From: Pseudohongiella spirulinae
Lineage (GTDB): Bacteria; Pseudomonadota; Gammaproteobacteria; Pseudomonadales; Pseudohongiellaceae
Length of the DNA stretch: 64,000 nucleotides
NCBI RefSeq assembly: GCF_001444425.1
Contig: NZ_CP013189.1
Location: 3,224,001-3,288,000, forward strand
Direction of reading: 5' to 3'
Positions 46,916-55,066 of the stretch are shown here, piece after piece (position 1 is the first letter of the stretch; the number at the start of each line of letters is the position of its first letter). Both the position numbers and the translations under genes were made by a program. The notes beneath the pieces were generated by a model. That model saw nothing but the letters and a program-made list of their open reading frames with translations, did not search any database and had not been told where the DNA came from.

Positions 46916-47970
46916 GCACGCTATCCGCTAAAGCTCAGCTCGCCTTTCTGGAAAAAATTCAGCGTCTGTTTGATGAAGGCGAATTCACTGCCACCTACAA
47001 GTTTGCCTTGATGCTGACACTGACCGAACTGGCAATCGAGCGCGGCACGGATGATGACGCGCAGCTGGCTTTGCCGCTCGATATTGTGGCGGAGCGATTC
47101 ATGCTGCTGTACTGGCGTCAGGCGAGCACATTTGGGCGCGCTACAGAGGATAATAAACACGGCTTACTGATTCAGAATCTGGGCAAGCAGGCGGCGGTCA
47201 TCAATCGTATTCGGGATATTTACCATGATGTGAATGGTAACCCTGCCAGGGCGCCGGGCCACCGCGATTGGCGAAAAACGGTCACCAGCGTGCGTGGCAT
47301 TGTTCACAACATGCCACTTCGTCACTTGCAGATCATCGGCGGCCAGAATGATCGCTTTCTATATGACTACCCATGCCTGAACAAAACGCTTGTTTTGAAA
47401 CGCGGCGTCAGCCATCACTTACGCCGCTTCAGTCCCTTGATTCAGCAACTGGCGAAAGCGGGTTGGATTGAGCATATTCGCAGCAACAGTCGTAACGCAT
47501 CCTTGCTCGGCAAGAAGGATGATCTTGAAGCCTTTATGTTTGGCACGCCACGGGCACAACTCACAAAAGTTGCAGAGGATTTAACACTGCGCCAGAACGG
47601 ACGCTGCTTCTATTGTCAGAAGAAACTTCACGACGCTGTCGAGGTGGATCACTTTATCCCCTGGTCGCGATATCCACGCGACACGGCTCATAATTTTGTA
47701 GTGGCGCATCGCGGCTGCAATAATGACAAACGCGACATGCTGGCAGCAAAAAAACATCTGGAACGGTGGCTGGAGCGAAACGATCGCTGCGGTCATGAAT
47801 TAGGTGAGTCATTGGCCAGCCACGGTTTTGTCGCCGACATCGGCAGCTCGCTGGAAGTGGCGCGCTGGGCTTATGGCGAAGCGGTCAGAATGCAGGGTAT
47901 TGCCTGGATTGCCCCGCGCCGACAGACGGAGGCAATCGATCCGCAGTATCTGGCAGCATTCAAATGCTGA
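46912..47970 (+). CDS. HNH endonuclease domain protein
   Basis: A 352-residue protein whose C-terminal part has a clear HNH nuclease core: LRQNGRCFYCQKKLHDAVEVDHFIPWSRYPRDTAHNFVVAHRGCNNDKRDMLAAKKHLERW, with the CxxC zinc half and the DH/N/H-type catalytic residues. The N-terminal 200 residues are helical (FALMLTLTELAIERGTDDDAQLALPLDIVAERFMLLYWRQ) and of unknown role. It follows the HIT gene with an ATGA overlap. A defence or DNA-processing role is inferred only from domain and location. Confidence 0.88.
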   Translation: MSTLSAKAQLAFLEKIQRLFDEGEFTATYKFALMLTLTELAIERGTDDDAQLALPLDIVAERFMLLYWRQASTFGRATEDNKHGLLIQNLGKQAAVINRIRDIYHDVNGNPARAPGHRDWRKTVTSVRGIVHNMPLRHLQIIGGQNDRFLYDYPCLNKTLVLKRGVSHHLRRFSPLIQQLAKAGWIEHIRSNSRNASLLGKKDDLEAFMFGTPRAQLTKVAEDLTLRQNGRCFYCQKKLHDAVEVDHFIPWSRYPRDTAHNFVVAHRGCNNDKRDMLAAKKHLERWLERNDRCGHELGESLASHGFVADIGSSLEVARWAYGEAVRMQGIAWIAPRRQTEAIDPQYLAAFKC

Positions 47971-48435
47971 TCAGCGAGTAAAGATCTGGTTAAACGGATT
48001 GTTGCCGAATCCATCACCGATGCGGATAAAGCCATGCTCGGTCACCTGATGGCAGCTATTGCATGATTGCACCACGCCGGCAAATGCAGTTCGCATGCCC
48101 TGCAAGTTTTCTTCATCCAGTCTGTCTTCCAGCGTTTCCAGTGCAGGCTCGAGCATTGATTCTGTCAATTCGGCAATCGGGAAGCCATCATAGGACTCAA
48201 CAGAGTCAATCAGATCCTCAACCGCTTCCTCCAATTCGTGATGGTAGAAATCGATCAATTCAAGATTACCCGCCTCAATGGAAAGCGCCAGCTTATGTGT
48301 CCAGTACTGCATGTCCTTCATTTGCACCGCCAGGCCAGGCGTATAAGTTTGCACGCTGGAATTAACGCTACAGCCAGTCACCAGAACAGTACTGGCAGCA
48401 ATGGCGGCAGTCATCAGTCTTGCAGTGTGTATCAT
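47971..48435 (-). CDS. Lipoprotein with a CxxCH haem motif
   Basis: A 154-residue protein with a lipoprotein signal (MIHTARLMTAAIAASTVLVTGC) and a single haem-attachment motif, CNSCH, near residue 130. The body is helical and acidic (YWTHKLALSIEAGNLELIDFYHHELEEAVEDL), resembling four-helix class II cytochromes c or related haem-binding lipoproteins, with the motif close to the C-terminus as in that class. It may accept electrons in the envelope. The stop directly abuts the HNH gene end (convergent). Confidence 0.75.
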   Translation of the reverse strand: MIHTARLMTAAIAASTVLVTGCSVNSSVQTYTPGLAVQMKDMQYWTHKLALSIEAGNLELIDFYHHELEEAVEDLIDSVESYDGFPIAELTESMLEPALETLEDRLDEENLQGMRTAFAGVVQSCNSCHQVTEHGFIRIGDGFGNNPFNQIFTR

Positions 48436-48482
48436 ACGGCGGTGTCCTTCTCTTATCGTTTAATTATCGCCAGTTTGTCTTG

Positions 48483-48896
48483 TCACGCACCAAAAGTCGA
48501 GACTGCATCGACGTAATACCATCGCCCCCCAACCCGAATAAACCGCGACCGCTCATGATGCACCTGAACCTGCCCATCATCGTCACACCAATATGCCTTG
48601 AACTCCACCATGGCGCTATCACCCGATTGACTGCTATCCAGCACCTCCAGCTTCACCCAATCGGTATCTGACGCACCCATATCCTGCGCACTGACGGCGG
48701 GCCGGGTATCCGGATGCCAGGTCTGCAGCAGGTAGTCACCCAGGCCACCAATCGCAAAAGCACTGTAGCGCGAGCGCATCAGTTGCTTTGCGGTGCGGGC
48801 GTGGTGTTTGCCGGTGTGCAGTGGGCCGCAGCAAGCGGCGTAGCGTTTGCCACTGTCGCAGGGGCAGGTTTGTGGATAGCATTTGTCCTTGTCCAT
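48483..48896 (-). CDS. YchJ family SEC-C motif protein
   Basis: A 137-residue UPF0225/YchJ protein. The N-terminal SEC-C-like zinc motif is CPCDSGKRYAACCGPLHTGKH, followed by TAKQLMRSRYSAFAIGGLGDYLLQTWHP and the NTF2-like end VEFKAYWCDDDGQVQVHHERSRFIRVGGRWYYVDA. Function is unknown. The ATG at 48896 has GGAG six bases upstream; an earlier in-frame start lacks one. Confidence 0.92.
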   Translation of the reverse strand: MDKDKCYPQTCPCDSGKRYAACCGPLHTGKHHARTAKQLMRSRYSAFAIGGLGDYLLQTWHPDTRPAVSAQDMGASDTDWVKLEVLDSSQSGDSAMVEFKAYWCDDDGQVQVHHERSRFIRVGGRWYYVDAVSTFGA

Positions 48897-49004
48897 AGGG
48901 AGCTCCGCGAGCTTGGTCATAGCCCGTGTTATAACGACCAACGTGCAATATTGGCAAATTTTCTGATGGGCAGCTATCCTGACCGCCTCAAGAGGAGATC
49001 AACC

Positions 49005-49157
49005 ATGACCATTAACAGCCAGCAGGACATCGACGGCATTTTGCGTGTTGGCCGCGTGGTGACGATTGTGCGCGACACCATGCTGGATGCGCTGGAGCCG
49101 GTGGATATTGTCACTCGCGGCGCGCCCATTGTTGCGACCTGCTCCGTAGCAGCGTAA
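49005..49157 (+). pseudogene. Truncated N-terminus of a type I methionine aminopeptidase
   Basis: The ATG at 49005 has a strong GAGGAG site and encodes MTINSQQDIDGILRVGRVVTIVRDTMLDALEP, which matches the N-terminal helix of type I methionine aminopeptidases. After this the sequence departs (VDIVTRGAPIVATCSVAA) and stops at residue 50; no metal-binding catalytic residues remain. It looks like the 5' end of a map gene joined to unrelated DNA. It could still be translated. Confidence 0.6.
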
Positions 49158-49167
49158 TGGTCCAGTC

Positions 49168-49653
49168 ATGAGTAAGTCGCAAGACACAAGCTTTCTGGCC
49201 GAGGCCATTAACCTGGCGGTTGACTCCGTGCAAAGCGCCGGCGGGCCGTTTGGGGCGGTGATTGTCTGTGAAGGTGAGGTGATTGCCCGCGCCAGCAATC
49301 GGGTCACCGTTAATCACGATGCGTCGGCACATGCCGAGGTTGAGGCTATCCGCCAGGCCGGCGCCCGGCTGGGGCGTCCGCATCTGCAGGATTGTGTGCT
49401 GTACGCCAGTTGTGAGCCCTGCCCCATGTGTCTGGCGGCTGCATTGTGGGCCCACATTCCGCGAATTGTGTTTGCGGCCCCGCATGCGCAGGCCATTCGT
49501 GCGGGTTTTGCGGATACTGACATCGCCATGCAGCTTTACGGTCAGGCACGGCCGGTGGCACCGGCACAGGGCCTGCTGACCCATCTGGATCTGCCGCAGG
49601 CCGCCTCACCCTTTGATGCCTGGCTGGCTAAAACCGACCGCGAGGCTTACTGA
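49168..49653 (+). CDS. Guanine deaminase / nucleoside deaminase
   Basis: A 161-residue cytidine-deaminase-fold enzyme. Zinc and catalytic residues are in SAHAEVEAIRQA (HAE) and SCEPCPMCLAAALWA (PCxxC). GGPFGAVIVCEGEVIARASNRV and the C-terminus PFDAWLAKTDREAY resemble the GuaD guanine deaminase of Bacillus, which hydrolyses guanine to xanthine. tRNA adenosine deaminase (TadA) is less likely because of the GGPFGAVIV and C-terminal features. It starts ten bases after the map remnant. Confidence 0.85.
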   Translation: MSKSQDTSFLAEAINLAVDSVQSAGGPFGAVIVCEGEVIARASNRVTVNHDASAHAEVEAIRQAGARLGRPHLQDCVLYASCEPCPMCLAAALWAHIPRIVFAAPHAQAIRAGFADTDIAMQLYGQARPVAPAQGLLTHLDLPQAASPFDAWLAKTDREAY

Positions 49654-49656
49654 TCC

Positions 49657-50298
49657 CTAGCTCTGCATATCCGCAATAAAGCGGTCAGATTCGGCGATGG
49701 CCGCCTGCATGGCATTGATCAGGTTGTCGACATCGGTATTGATGGTGTCCAGCTCGCCGCGCAGGGAGGAGATGGCGCGGGCGTTCAGGTTGTGCTTCAG
49801 GTACAGCACATTGTCGCGCAGGTTATCCAGTACCGGATCCAGTGTGGATTCGGCTCGGTTCATGGCCTGCATCAGCCGGCCGTAACGATCGCGGGTCGCT
49901 TGAAGTTGTCGCTCACTGTCGCTGCGAAGTTCGGGATTGCTGTATAACTCCAGCTCATCCTGCCATTCATCAAACAGCGCTTCAGCCACATCTTCAACCG
50001 CTGCAATGCGGTCGCGGATCCGTGTTGCAGCCCGTTCGCTGTTTTCGAACTCGGTCTCCAGCCGGTTGTAGACCTGCTGCAGCTCGCCGCCGTCAAACTC
50101 AACCACGCTGCGAAACTGCTCCAGTGCGTCCTTGAATTGCTGTTGCCCCTCTTCCTGAGCGGTCTGCGCTTCCCCGATGCGACTGACCAGGATATCGCGC
50201 TTGGGGACACCCAGGCGCTCCATGGTGCCGTAATAGGCGGATGAGCAGGCCGTCAGCGCCATCAGGCAAAGCAGCGACAGCGCTTTCAGGGCTTTCAT
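49657..50298 (-). CDS. DUF2959 lipoprotein
   Basis: A 213-residue lipoprotein (signal MKALKALSLLCLMALTAC) with a long helical, probably coiled-coil body: YYGTMERLGVPKRDILVSRI, EAQTAQEEGQQQFKDALEQFRSVV, DNLRDNVLYLKHNLNARAISSLRGEL. This matches DUF2959, a proteobacterial family of unknown function. Its start overlaps the stop of the Pmp3-like gene by four bases, giving a two-gene operon. Confidence 0.88.
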   Translation of the reverse strand: MKALKALSLLCLMALTACSSAYYGTMERLGVPKRDILVSRIGEAQTAQEEGQQQFKDALEQFRSVVEFDGGELQQVYNRLETEFENSERAATRIRDRIAAVEDVAEALFDEWQDELELYSNPELRSDSERQLQATRDRYGRLMQAMNRAESTLDPVLDNLRDNVLYLKHNLNARAISSLRGELDTINTDVDNLINAMQAAIAESDRFIADMQS

Positions 50299-50501
50299 CG
50301 GTCTCTCTCCCGGCTGTTGATGGCCTTGACGATACGGTCGGCACGCTTGTCATCCAGATGGCTGTGCACCACAAACAGCGCGTGGATCATGCCGGGTATC
50401 CAGAAAGCCAGGGTCAGAAAGATATTCAGAATGCCCTGAAACGGCTTACCGCACAGAAAGACCGCCAGCGGTGGCAGTATGATGGCAATCAGATAACGCA
50501 T
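50295..50501 (-). CDS. YqaE/Pmp3 family membrane protein
   Basis: A 68-residue protein with two membrane helices: MRYLIAIILPPLAVFLCGKPFQGILNIFLTLAFWIPGMIHALFVV. This is the YqaE/Pmp3 pattern (LAIILPPLAVFL), a family linked to membrane potential and stress. The start at 50501 is taken from the family N-terminus; an earlier in-frame start adds a poorly conserved leader. It is divergent from copA. Confidence 0.9.
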   Translation of the reverse strand: MRYLIAIILPPLAVFLCGKPFQGILNIFLTLAFWIPGMIHALFVVHSHLDDKRADRIVKAINSRERDR

Positions 50502-50570
50502 GATGTCTACCCTCGATCCTGATCTCTGATAAAGTGATGGCAACTAGCCGGCTGCATTGACAGCAAACGC

Positions 50571-50601
50571 TTGACCTTGCCACCCTGTCCTGGCTCAAAC
50601 T
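50571..50601 (+). promoter_or_regulatory. CueR-like promoter of copA
   Basis: TTGACC at 50571-50576 and CAAACT at 50596-50601 are separated by 19 bases, the long spacing of MerR-family promoters, and the spacer holds the imperfect dyad TTGCCA...TGGC. The layout matches CueR-activated copA promoters. No cueR gene is in the window. Confidence 0.5.
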
Positions 50602-50632
50602 ATAAATTATTGTCACTGGAAAGCGAAACAGT

Positions 50633-53092
50633 ATGTCGGAACAACTGCAAATCAGCATCGAAGGCTTAAGTTGTGCGTCCTGCGTGGGACGTGCTGAACA
50701 GGCATTGCGCAACACTCCGGGGGTGGAGTCCGCCAATGTAAACCTGGCGAATGAGCGCGCTGATGTGACTATAAGCGACGGCACGGAGGTCAGCACCCTG
50801 AGCGATGCACTGCAAACCGCTGGTTATCCGGCGCGCATGGAAACCCGCGAATACAGCATCAGCGGCATGAGTTGCGCATCCTGCGTGGGGCGCGTGGAGA
50901 AAGCCCTGAAGGCGATTCCCGGCGTTATCTCCGCCAATGTCAATCTGGCTACCGAGTCCGCCCACGTCGAGGCGCTGCTGGGTAGCGCGAGTGACGAACA
51001 GGTCGTTCGTATCGTGGCTGATTCCGGTTATGAAGCCACGCCGCTAAGTGAACAGTCCGACACATCGAGCGACGAGCGGCATCAACAGGAAATGTCCTTG
51101 CTGAAGCGCGATCTGATCATTGCCGCGGTGCTGACTCTGCCCGTGTTTGTGCTGGAGATGGGCGCGCACCTGATTCCATCGTTCCATCACTGGATCATGC
51201 AGAATATTGGCCAGACTGCGAACTGGATGATCCAGTTTGTGCTGACATCGCTGGTGCTGTTTTTCCCTGGCCGACGTTTCTTGAGCAAGGGCCTGCCAGC
51301 CCTGAAGCGCCTGGCGCCTGACATGAATTCACTGGTGGCACTTGGCACCTTGTCAGCATGGAGTTATTCCGTCATTGCCACCTTTATGGGCGGCCTGCTG
51401 CCGGCAGGCACACGCAATGTCTATTTTGAGGCGGCCGCCGTGATTGTCACCTTGATTTTATTGGGGCGCTTTCTGGAAGCGCGTGCCAAAGGCAAAACCG
51501 GTGACGCCATCCGCAAACTACTTAGCCTGCAGGTCAAATCTGCCCGTGTTGAAAAAGACGGACAGGTGCAGGATGTGCCGATAGAGAAATTGCAGCTTGA
51601 CGATCTGATTCATGTGCGGCCAGGTGAAAGCATTGCCGTTGACGGTGTTGTTACTTCGGGCGAATCCTTTGTGGATGAATCCATGCTGAGCGGCGAGCCT
51701 GTGCCAGTCGCCAAATCGCCCGGCAGCGAGGTGACAGGTGGCACGATTAACAAAAATGGGTCATTGGTTTTCAAGGCAACGCGAATCGGCAAAGACACCG
51801 TGCTGTCACGCATCATCAAGATGGTGGAAGACGCGCAGAGCACCAAGCTGCCCATTCAGGCACTGGTGGATAAAGTCACGGGCATTTTTGTGCCGGTTGT
51901 CATGACGGTTGCCGTGCTGACCTGCCTGGTATGGTTGATATTTGGCCCGCAGCCGGCCCTGACCTTTGCGCTGGTGAATGGCGTAGCAGTCTTGATCATT
52001 GCCTGCCCCTGCGCCATGGGACTGGCTACGCCCACATCCATTATGGTGGGCACTGGCCGCGCTGCCGATCTGGGCGTGCTGTTCCGCAAAGGCCAGGCGC
52101 TGCAGACACTACGCGACTGTCAGGTGATCGCACTGGACAAGACCGGCACCCTGACCAGGGGTGAAGCCACACTGACCGATTTCATTCTCAAGGGTGACCT
52201 GCTGCACGATGAGATTCTGACGCTGGTCGCGTCTGCTGAATTTGTGTCCGAACACCCCATCGCCCAGGCCATTGTCGAGGCTGCCAAAGAACAGGGACTA
52301 AGCCTGCAGAAACCTGAGCGATTCCGCGCCACGGCCGGCATGGGTGTCACCGCGACAGTGAATGGTAAGATCATCGAAGTTGGCGCCGATCGATTCCTGA
52401 AAGAAAAATATCCAGAACTGATAGAAATGATCAAGCAAGGTCAGCGCTTGGCTGAAGAGGGTAAAACGCCTCTGTATGCGGTGATTGACGGCGAGCCGGT
52501 CGCCACCATCGCGGTGGCCGATACCCTGAAAGACACTACGGCTGAGGCAATCAAAGGTCTGCACCAACTCGGATTGAAAGTGGCGATGATCACCGGAGAT
52601 AACCGCGCCACGGCCGATGCCATTGCCAGACAACTGGGCATTGACGAAGTGGTTGCTGAGGTACTGCCCAAAGGCAAGGTTGATGCCATCAAGGCCTTGC
52701 AGGATAAATACGGCACGCTGGCCTTTGTCGGCGACGGTATCAATGACGCCCCGGCGCTGGCCAGCGCCGATGTCGGTATTGCGGTCGGCACCGGCACCGA
52801 TGTCGCTATCGAAGCGGCAGATGTAGTGCTGATGAGCGGCGATCTGAACGGCGTGGTGAATGCGCTGGCGGTCAGTCAGGCGACCATGCGCAATATCAAA
52901 CAGAATCTGTTCTGGGCGTTTGCGTACAACGTGAGTTTGATTCCGGTGGCAGCCGGCATCCTGTATCCGGTCTTTGGCGTCCTGCTATCACCCATGCTGG
53001 CGGCTGGCGCCATGGCCATGTCCAGTGTGTTTGTGATAGGCAATGCGCTGCGGCTGCGGCAGTTTAATTTTCAGACAGCGGGCGATGCTTAA
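50633..53092 (+). CDS. copA: Copper-exporting P-type ATPase
   Basis: CopA exports Cu(I) from the cytoplasm. The 819-residue P1B-type ATPase has two N-terminal metal-binding domains with GLSCASCVGRAE and GMSCASCVGRVE (CxxC each), then membrane helices with the ion site IIACPCAMGLATPTS (CPC), the phosphorylation motif ALDKTGTLTRG, SEHPIAQAIVE, GDGINDAPALASADVGIA and the C-terminal YNVSLIPVAAG and MAMSSVFVIGNALRLR typical of Cu(I) types. The stop overlaps the next convergent gene by four bases. Confidence 0.95.
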   Translation: MSEQLQISIEGLSCASCVGRAEQALRNTPGVESANVNLANERADVTISDGTEVSTLSDALQTAGYPARMETREYSISGMSCASCVGRVEKALKAIPGVISANVNLATESAHVEALLGSASDEQVVRIVADSGYEATPLSEQSDTSSDERHQQEMSLLKRDLIIAAVLTLPVFVLEMGAHLIPSFHHWIMQNIGQTANWMIQFVLTSLVLFFPGRRFLSKGLPALKRLAPDMNSLVALGTLSAWSYSVIATFMGGLLPAGTRNVYFEAAAVIVTLILLGRFLEARAKGKTGDAIRKLLSLQVKSARVEKDGQVQDVPIEKLQLDDLIHVRPGESIAVDGVVTSGESFVDESMLSGEPVPVAKSPGSEVTGGTINKNGSLVFKATRIGKDTVLSRIIKMVEDAQSTKLPIQALVDKVTGIFVPVVMTVAVLTCLVWLIFGPQPALTFALVNGVAVLIIACPCAMGLATPTSIMVGTGRAADLGVLFRKGQALQTLRDCQVIALDKTGTLTRGEATLTDFILKGDLLHDEILTLVASAEFVSEHPIAQAIVEAAKEQGLSLQKPERFRATAGMGVTATVNGKIIEVGADRFLKEKYPELIEMIKQGQRLAEEGKTPLYAVIDGEPVATIAVADTLKDTTAEAIKGLHQLGLKVAMITGDNRATADAIARQLGIDEVVAEVLPKGKVDAIKALQDKYGTLAFVGDGINDAPALASADVGIAVGTGTDVAIEAADVVLMSGDLNGVVNALAVSQATMRNIKQNLFWAFAYNVSLIPVAAGILYPVFGVLLSPMLAAGAMAMSSVFVIGNALRLRQFNFQTAGDA

Positions 53093-55059
53093 CGGTCAGC
53101 GCCCCAACTGCGCCGGATATAACCAATAATGTCATTCAGGGTGTCACCTGGTACGTCGGCGAGGAATTTACATTCCAGTGGATCGTAGTGAAAGATATAC
53201 AGACGCGATAAGAATTGCTCGAATGGCAGGGATGCCTCACCGTAGCGCTCACCGTTTCCGGATGTACTGACCAGCACACCATCGCCCCAGTTTTGTCCGC
53301 TATCGTTATTGGGATTGTAGAAGTACACGCGCATCTCCTTATTAGGGTCGAGTGTCACTCTTAAAATGGTGATGGCATGCCAACCGATAAAACGTGCTGC
53401 ACTGTCTGTCACCGCAACACCTGCTGGTTGTGGATGTATCAGGGGCTGGTTCCCGTTATAAAAGGGATGGTAGGCCGCATAAAAGTAGCGAATGAACTCT
53501 TGCAGATTGCTGAGCTTGCCGGTCGGCACATCCACGTTCAGTTGAAAACCGCGCCCTGTCCACCAGCCATGAAATTCCGGGTTCACCCAGCGATGAGGAT
53601 CGCCGTCACGACCAACACATCGCCGACCCATCTCCGCATAAATGCGATCCAGGTGTGGCACGACCAGCACTGAGACCGGATCAAGATCCAGTGAAAATGC
53701 CTGGGCAACACCGCCGTCTGATTCTACTGACGATACGGGCTGGCCTTCAAAATGCATGATGATTTCGTCATCACGCGCCGCCCAGGTGACCATCTGCAGC
53801 AGGTAGTCCGGATCATTGTAGGCCCACATGGACAAGGCTCGTGCCGACTGGCATGTGGGATTGTTGCCCTGGCCGATACCCAGGGGCAGACCCAGCATAC
53901 ATAACACTCCCTCAAGCAGACGTGTTTCCGGTTGCACTTCGTCACCAAATACAGTCAGCAATGTCGTGCGGGAAGTTTCTGACAATTCAAGTGATAACTG
54001 GCGCCATAAAGCCGGGGCCATTGGATGTTGATATAAAATTCCCCGTTCCAGCATCAATGCCAGTCCGTAGATGGCCTGCGATGTCGCCACATGCACGGCG
54101 CGGTCTATCAGGGTCAACACTAACTCTCGATAACACAGCAGGCAGTCTCTACCGGTTGCTGACAGGCCCAGGACATCACTCAGCAAATGCTCAGCATGCT
54201 CGGCCAGATGACGGACCAGTATCACATGGTAGGCCGACACCAGCCCGGTGTCGTGCATGGCTCTGGCACAGCCCGTTGCTTCGTTCTGAAGACTCTGGCT
54301 GTCCATATGTGTCAGTCGCTGCTGATACTCGGCAATACCGGGATCTTCGCGACTGGCCTGGGTTGGACCAAACAGGCTGCTGACCAGTCGATCGGCCCCC
54401 TGCCCGCTGCCACCCAGTTCGATATCCGGATTGTGCTGGCAAACAGCAATCTGGGTAACCATGCGTTTGACGCCCGACACCTGAATGGGCCGCTGCTGGA
54501 GAATGCGCCATATCTCGGTGATCAACTCATCGATGATGCCTTCATAACCGATGTTATCTGCAATATGTTTGAGCAACCGACCGGGAATTTCCGCATGCCT
54601 GCCCTGCACCTCGCGCTCTGCTTCGCTCGGCGGATTGAACAGCCGGGTCAGATTGGCGGCCAGCGCCTGGGTCAGAAAGTGCTGTGCCTGCTCCGGGCTT
54701 ACCGAGGGATGATGAGCCTGGTCCTGCGCAATCGCAAGCAGTCGCATCAGGCTCACCGCTTCAATCAGCACCGTATTGATTTCCGGACTACCCAGAGAAT
54801 GCACCGTCAATGCCGGCACCAGTGTTTGTGGCGATTCCCAGTCGGTTCCGACAAACAGACCGGCTTTCTCCAATGCCATGGCCTGGGTTTGCAAGCGCTG
54901 ACATCCATCATCCAGCATCAGGACCTTCCTGATGACATCAAACACCCGATTCAGTTTGCCTGCTTTGGCAAAGTCCGGCGTATCCTGCAAGATCTGGATG
55001 GCATCCTGCAGACGTTTTTCAAGCAGGTCATGGTCTACAATCACGTTTGCTTCTCTCAT
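53089..55059 (-). CDS. Large protein with papain-like Gln/Cys/His/Asn pattern, partner of ATP-grasp
   Basis: A 656-residue protein of no family known to me. The N-terminal 350 residues are helical. In the C-terminal half, GIGQGNNPTCQSARAL places Gln397 six residues before Cys403, the spacing of the papain oxyanion Gln and catalytic Cys. FIGWHAITILRV (His561) and YFYNPNNDSGQNWG (Asn582 or 584) resemble the papain His and Asn segments. A cysteine peptidase, transpeptidase or transglutaminase-like activity is inferred. The ATG at 55059 follows the ATP-grasp stop by seven bases with AAGG upstream, so the two form an operon. No signal peptide is seen. Confidence 0.7.
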   Translation of the reverse strand: MREANVIVDHDLLEKRLQDAIQILQDTPDFAKAGKLNRVFDVIRKVLMLDDGCQRLQTQAMALEKAGLFVGTDWESPQTLVPALTVHSLGSPEINTVLIEAVSLMRLLAIAQDQAHHPSVSPEQAQHFLTQALAANLTRLFNPPSEAEREVQGRHAEIPGRLLKHIADNIGYEGIIDELITEIWRILQQRPIQVSGVKRMVTQIAVCQHNPDIELGGSGQGADRLVSSLFGPTQASREDPGIAEYQQRLTHMDSQSLQNEATGCARAMHDTGLVSAYHVILVRHLAEHAEHLLSDVLGLSATGRDCLLCYRELVLTLIDRAVHVATSQAIYGLALMLERGILYQHPMAPALWRQLSLELSETSRTTLLTVFGDEVQPETRLLEGVLCMLGLPLGIGQGNNPTCQSARALSMWAYNDPDYLLQMVTWAARDDEIIMHFEGQPVSSVESDGGVAQAFSLDLDPVSVLVVPHLDRIYAEMGRRCVGRDGDPHRWVNPEFHGWWTGRGFQLNVDVPTGKLSNLQEFIRYFYAAYHPFYNGNQPLIHPQPAGVAVTDSAARFIGWHAITILRVTLDPNKEMRVYFYNPNNDSGQNWGDGVLVSTSGNGERYGEASLPFEQFLSRLYIFHYDPLECKFLADVPGDTLNDIIGYIRRSWGADR

Positions 55060-55066
55060 CCTGCCT

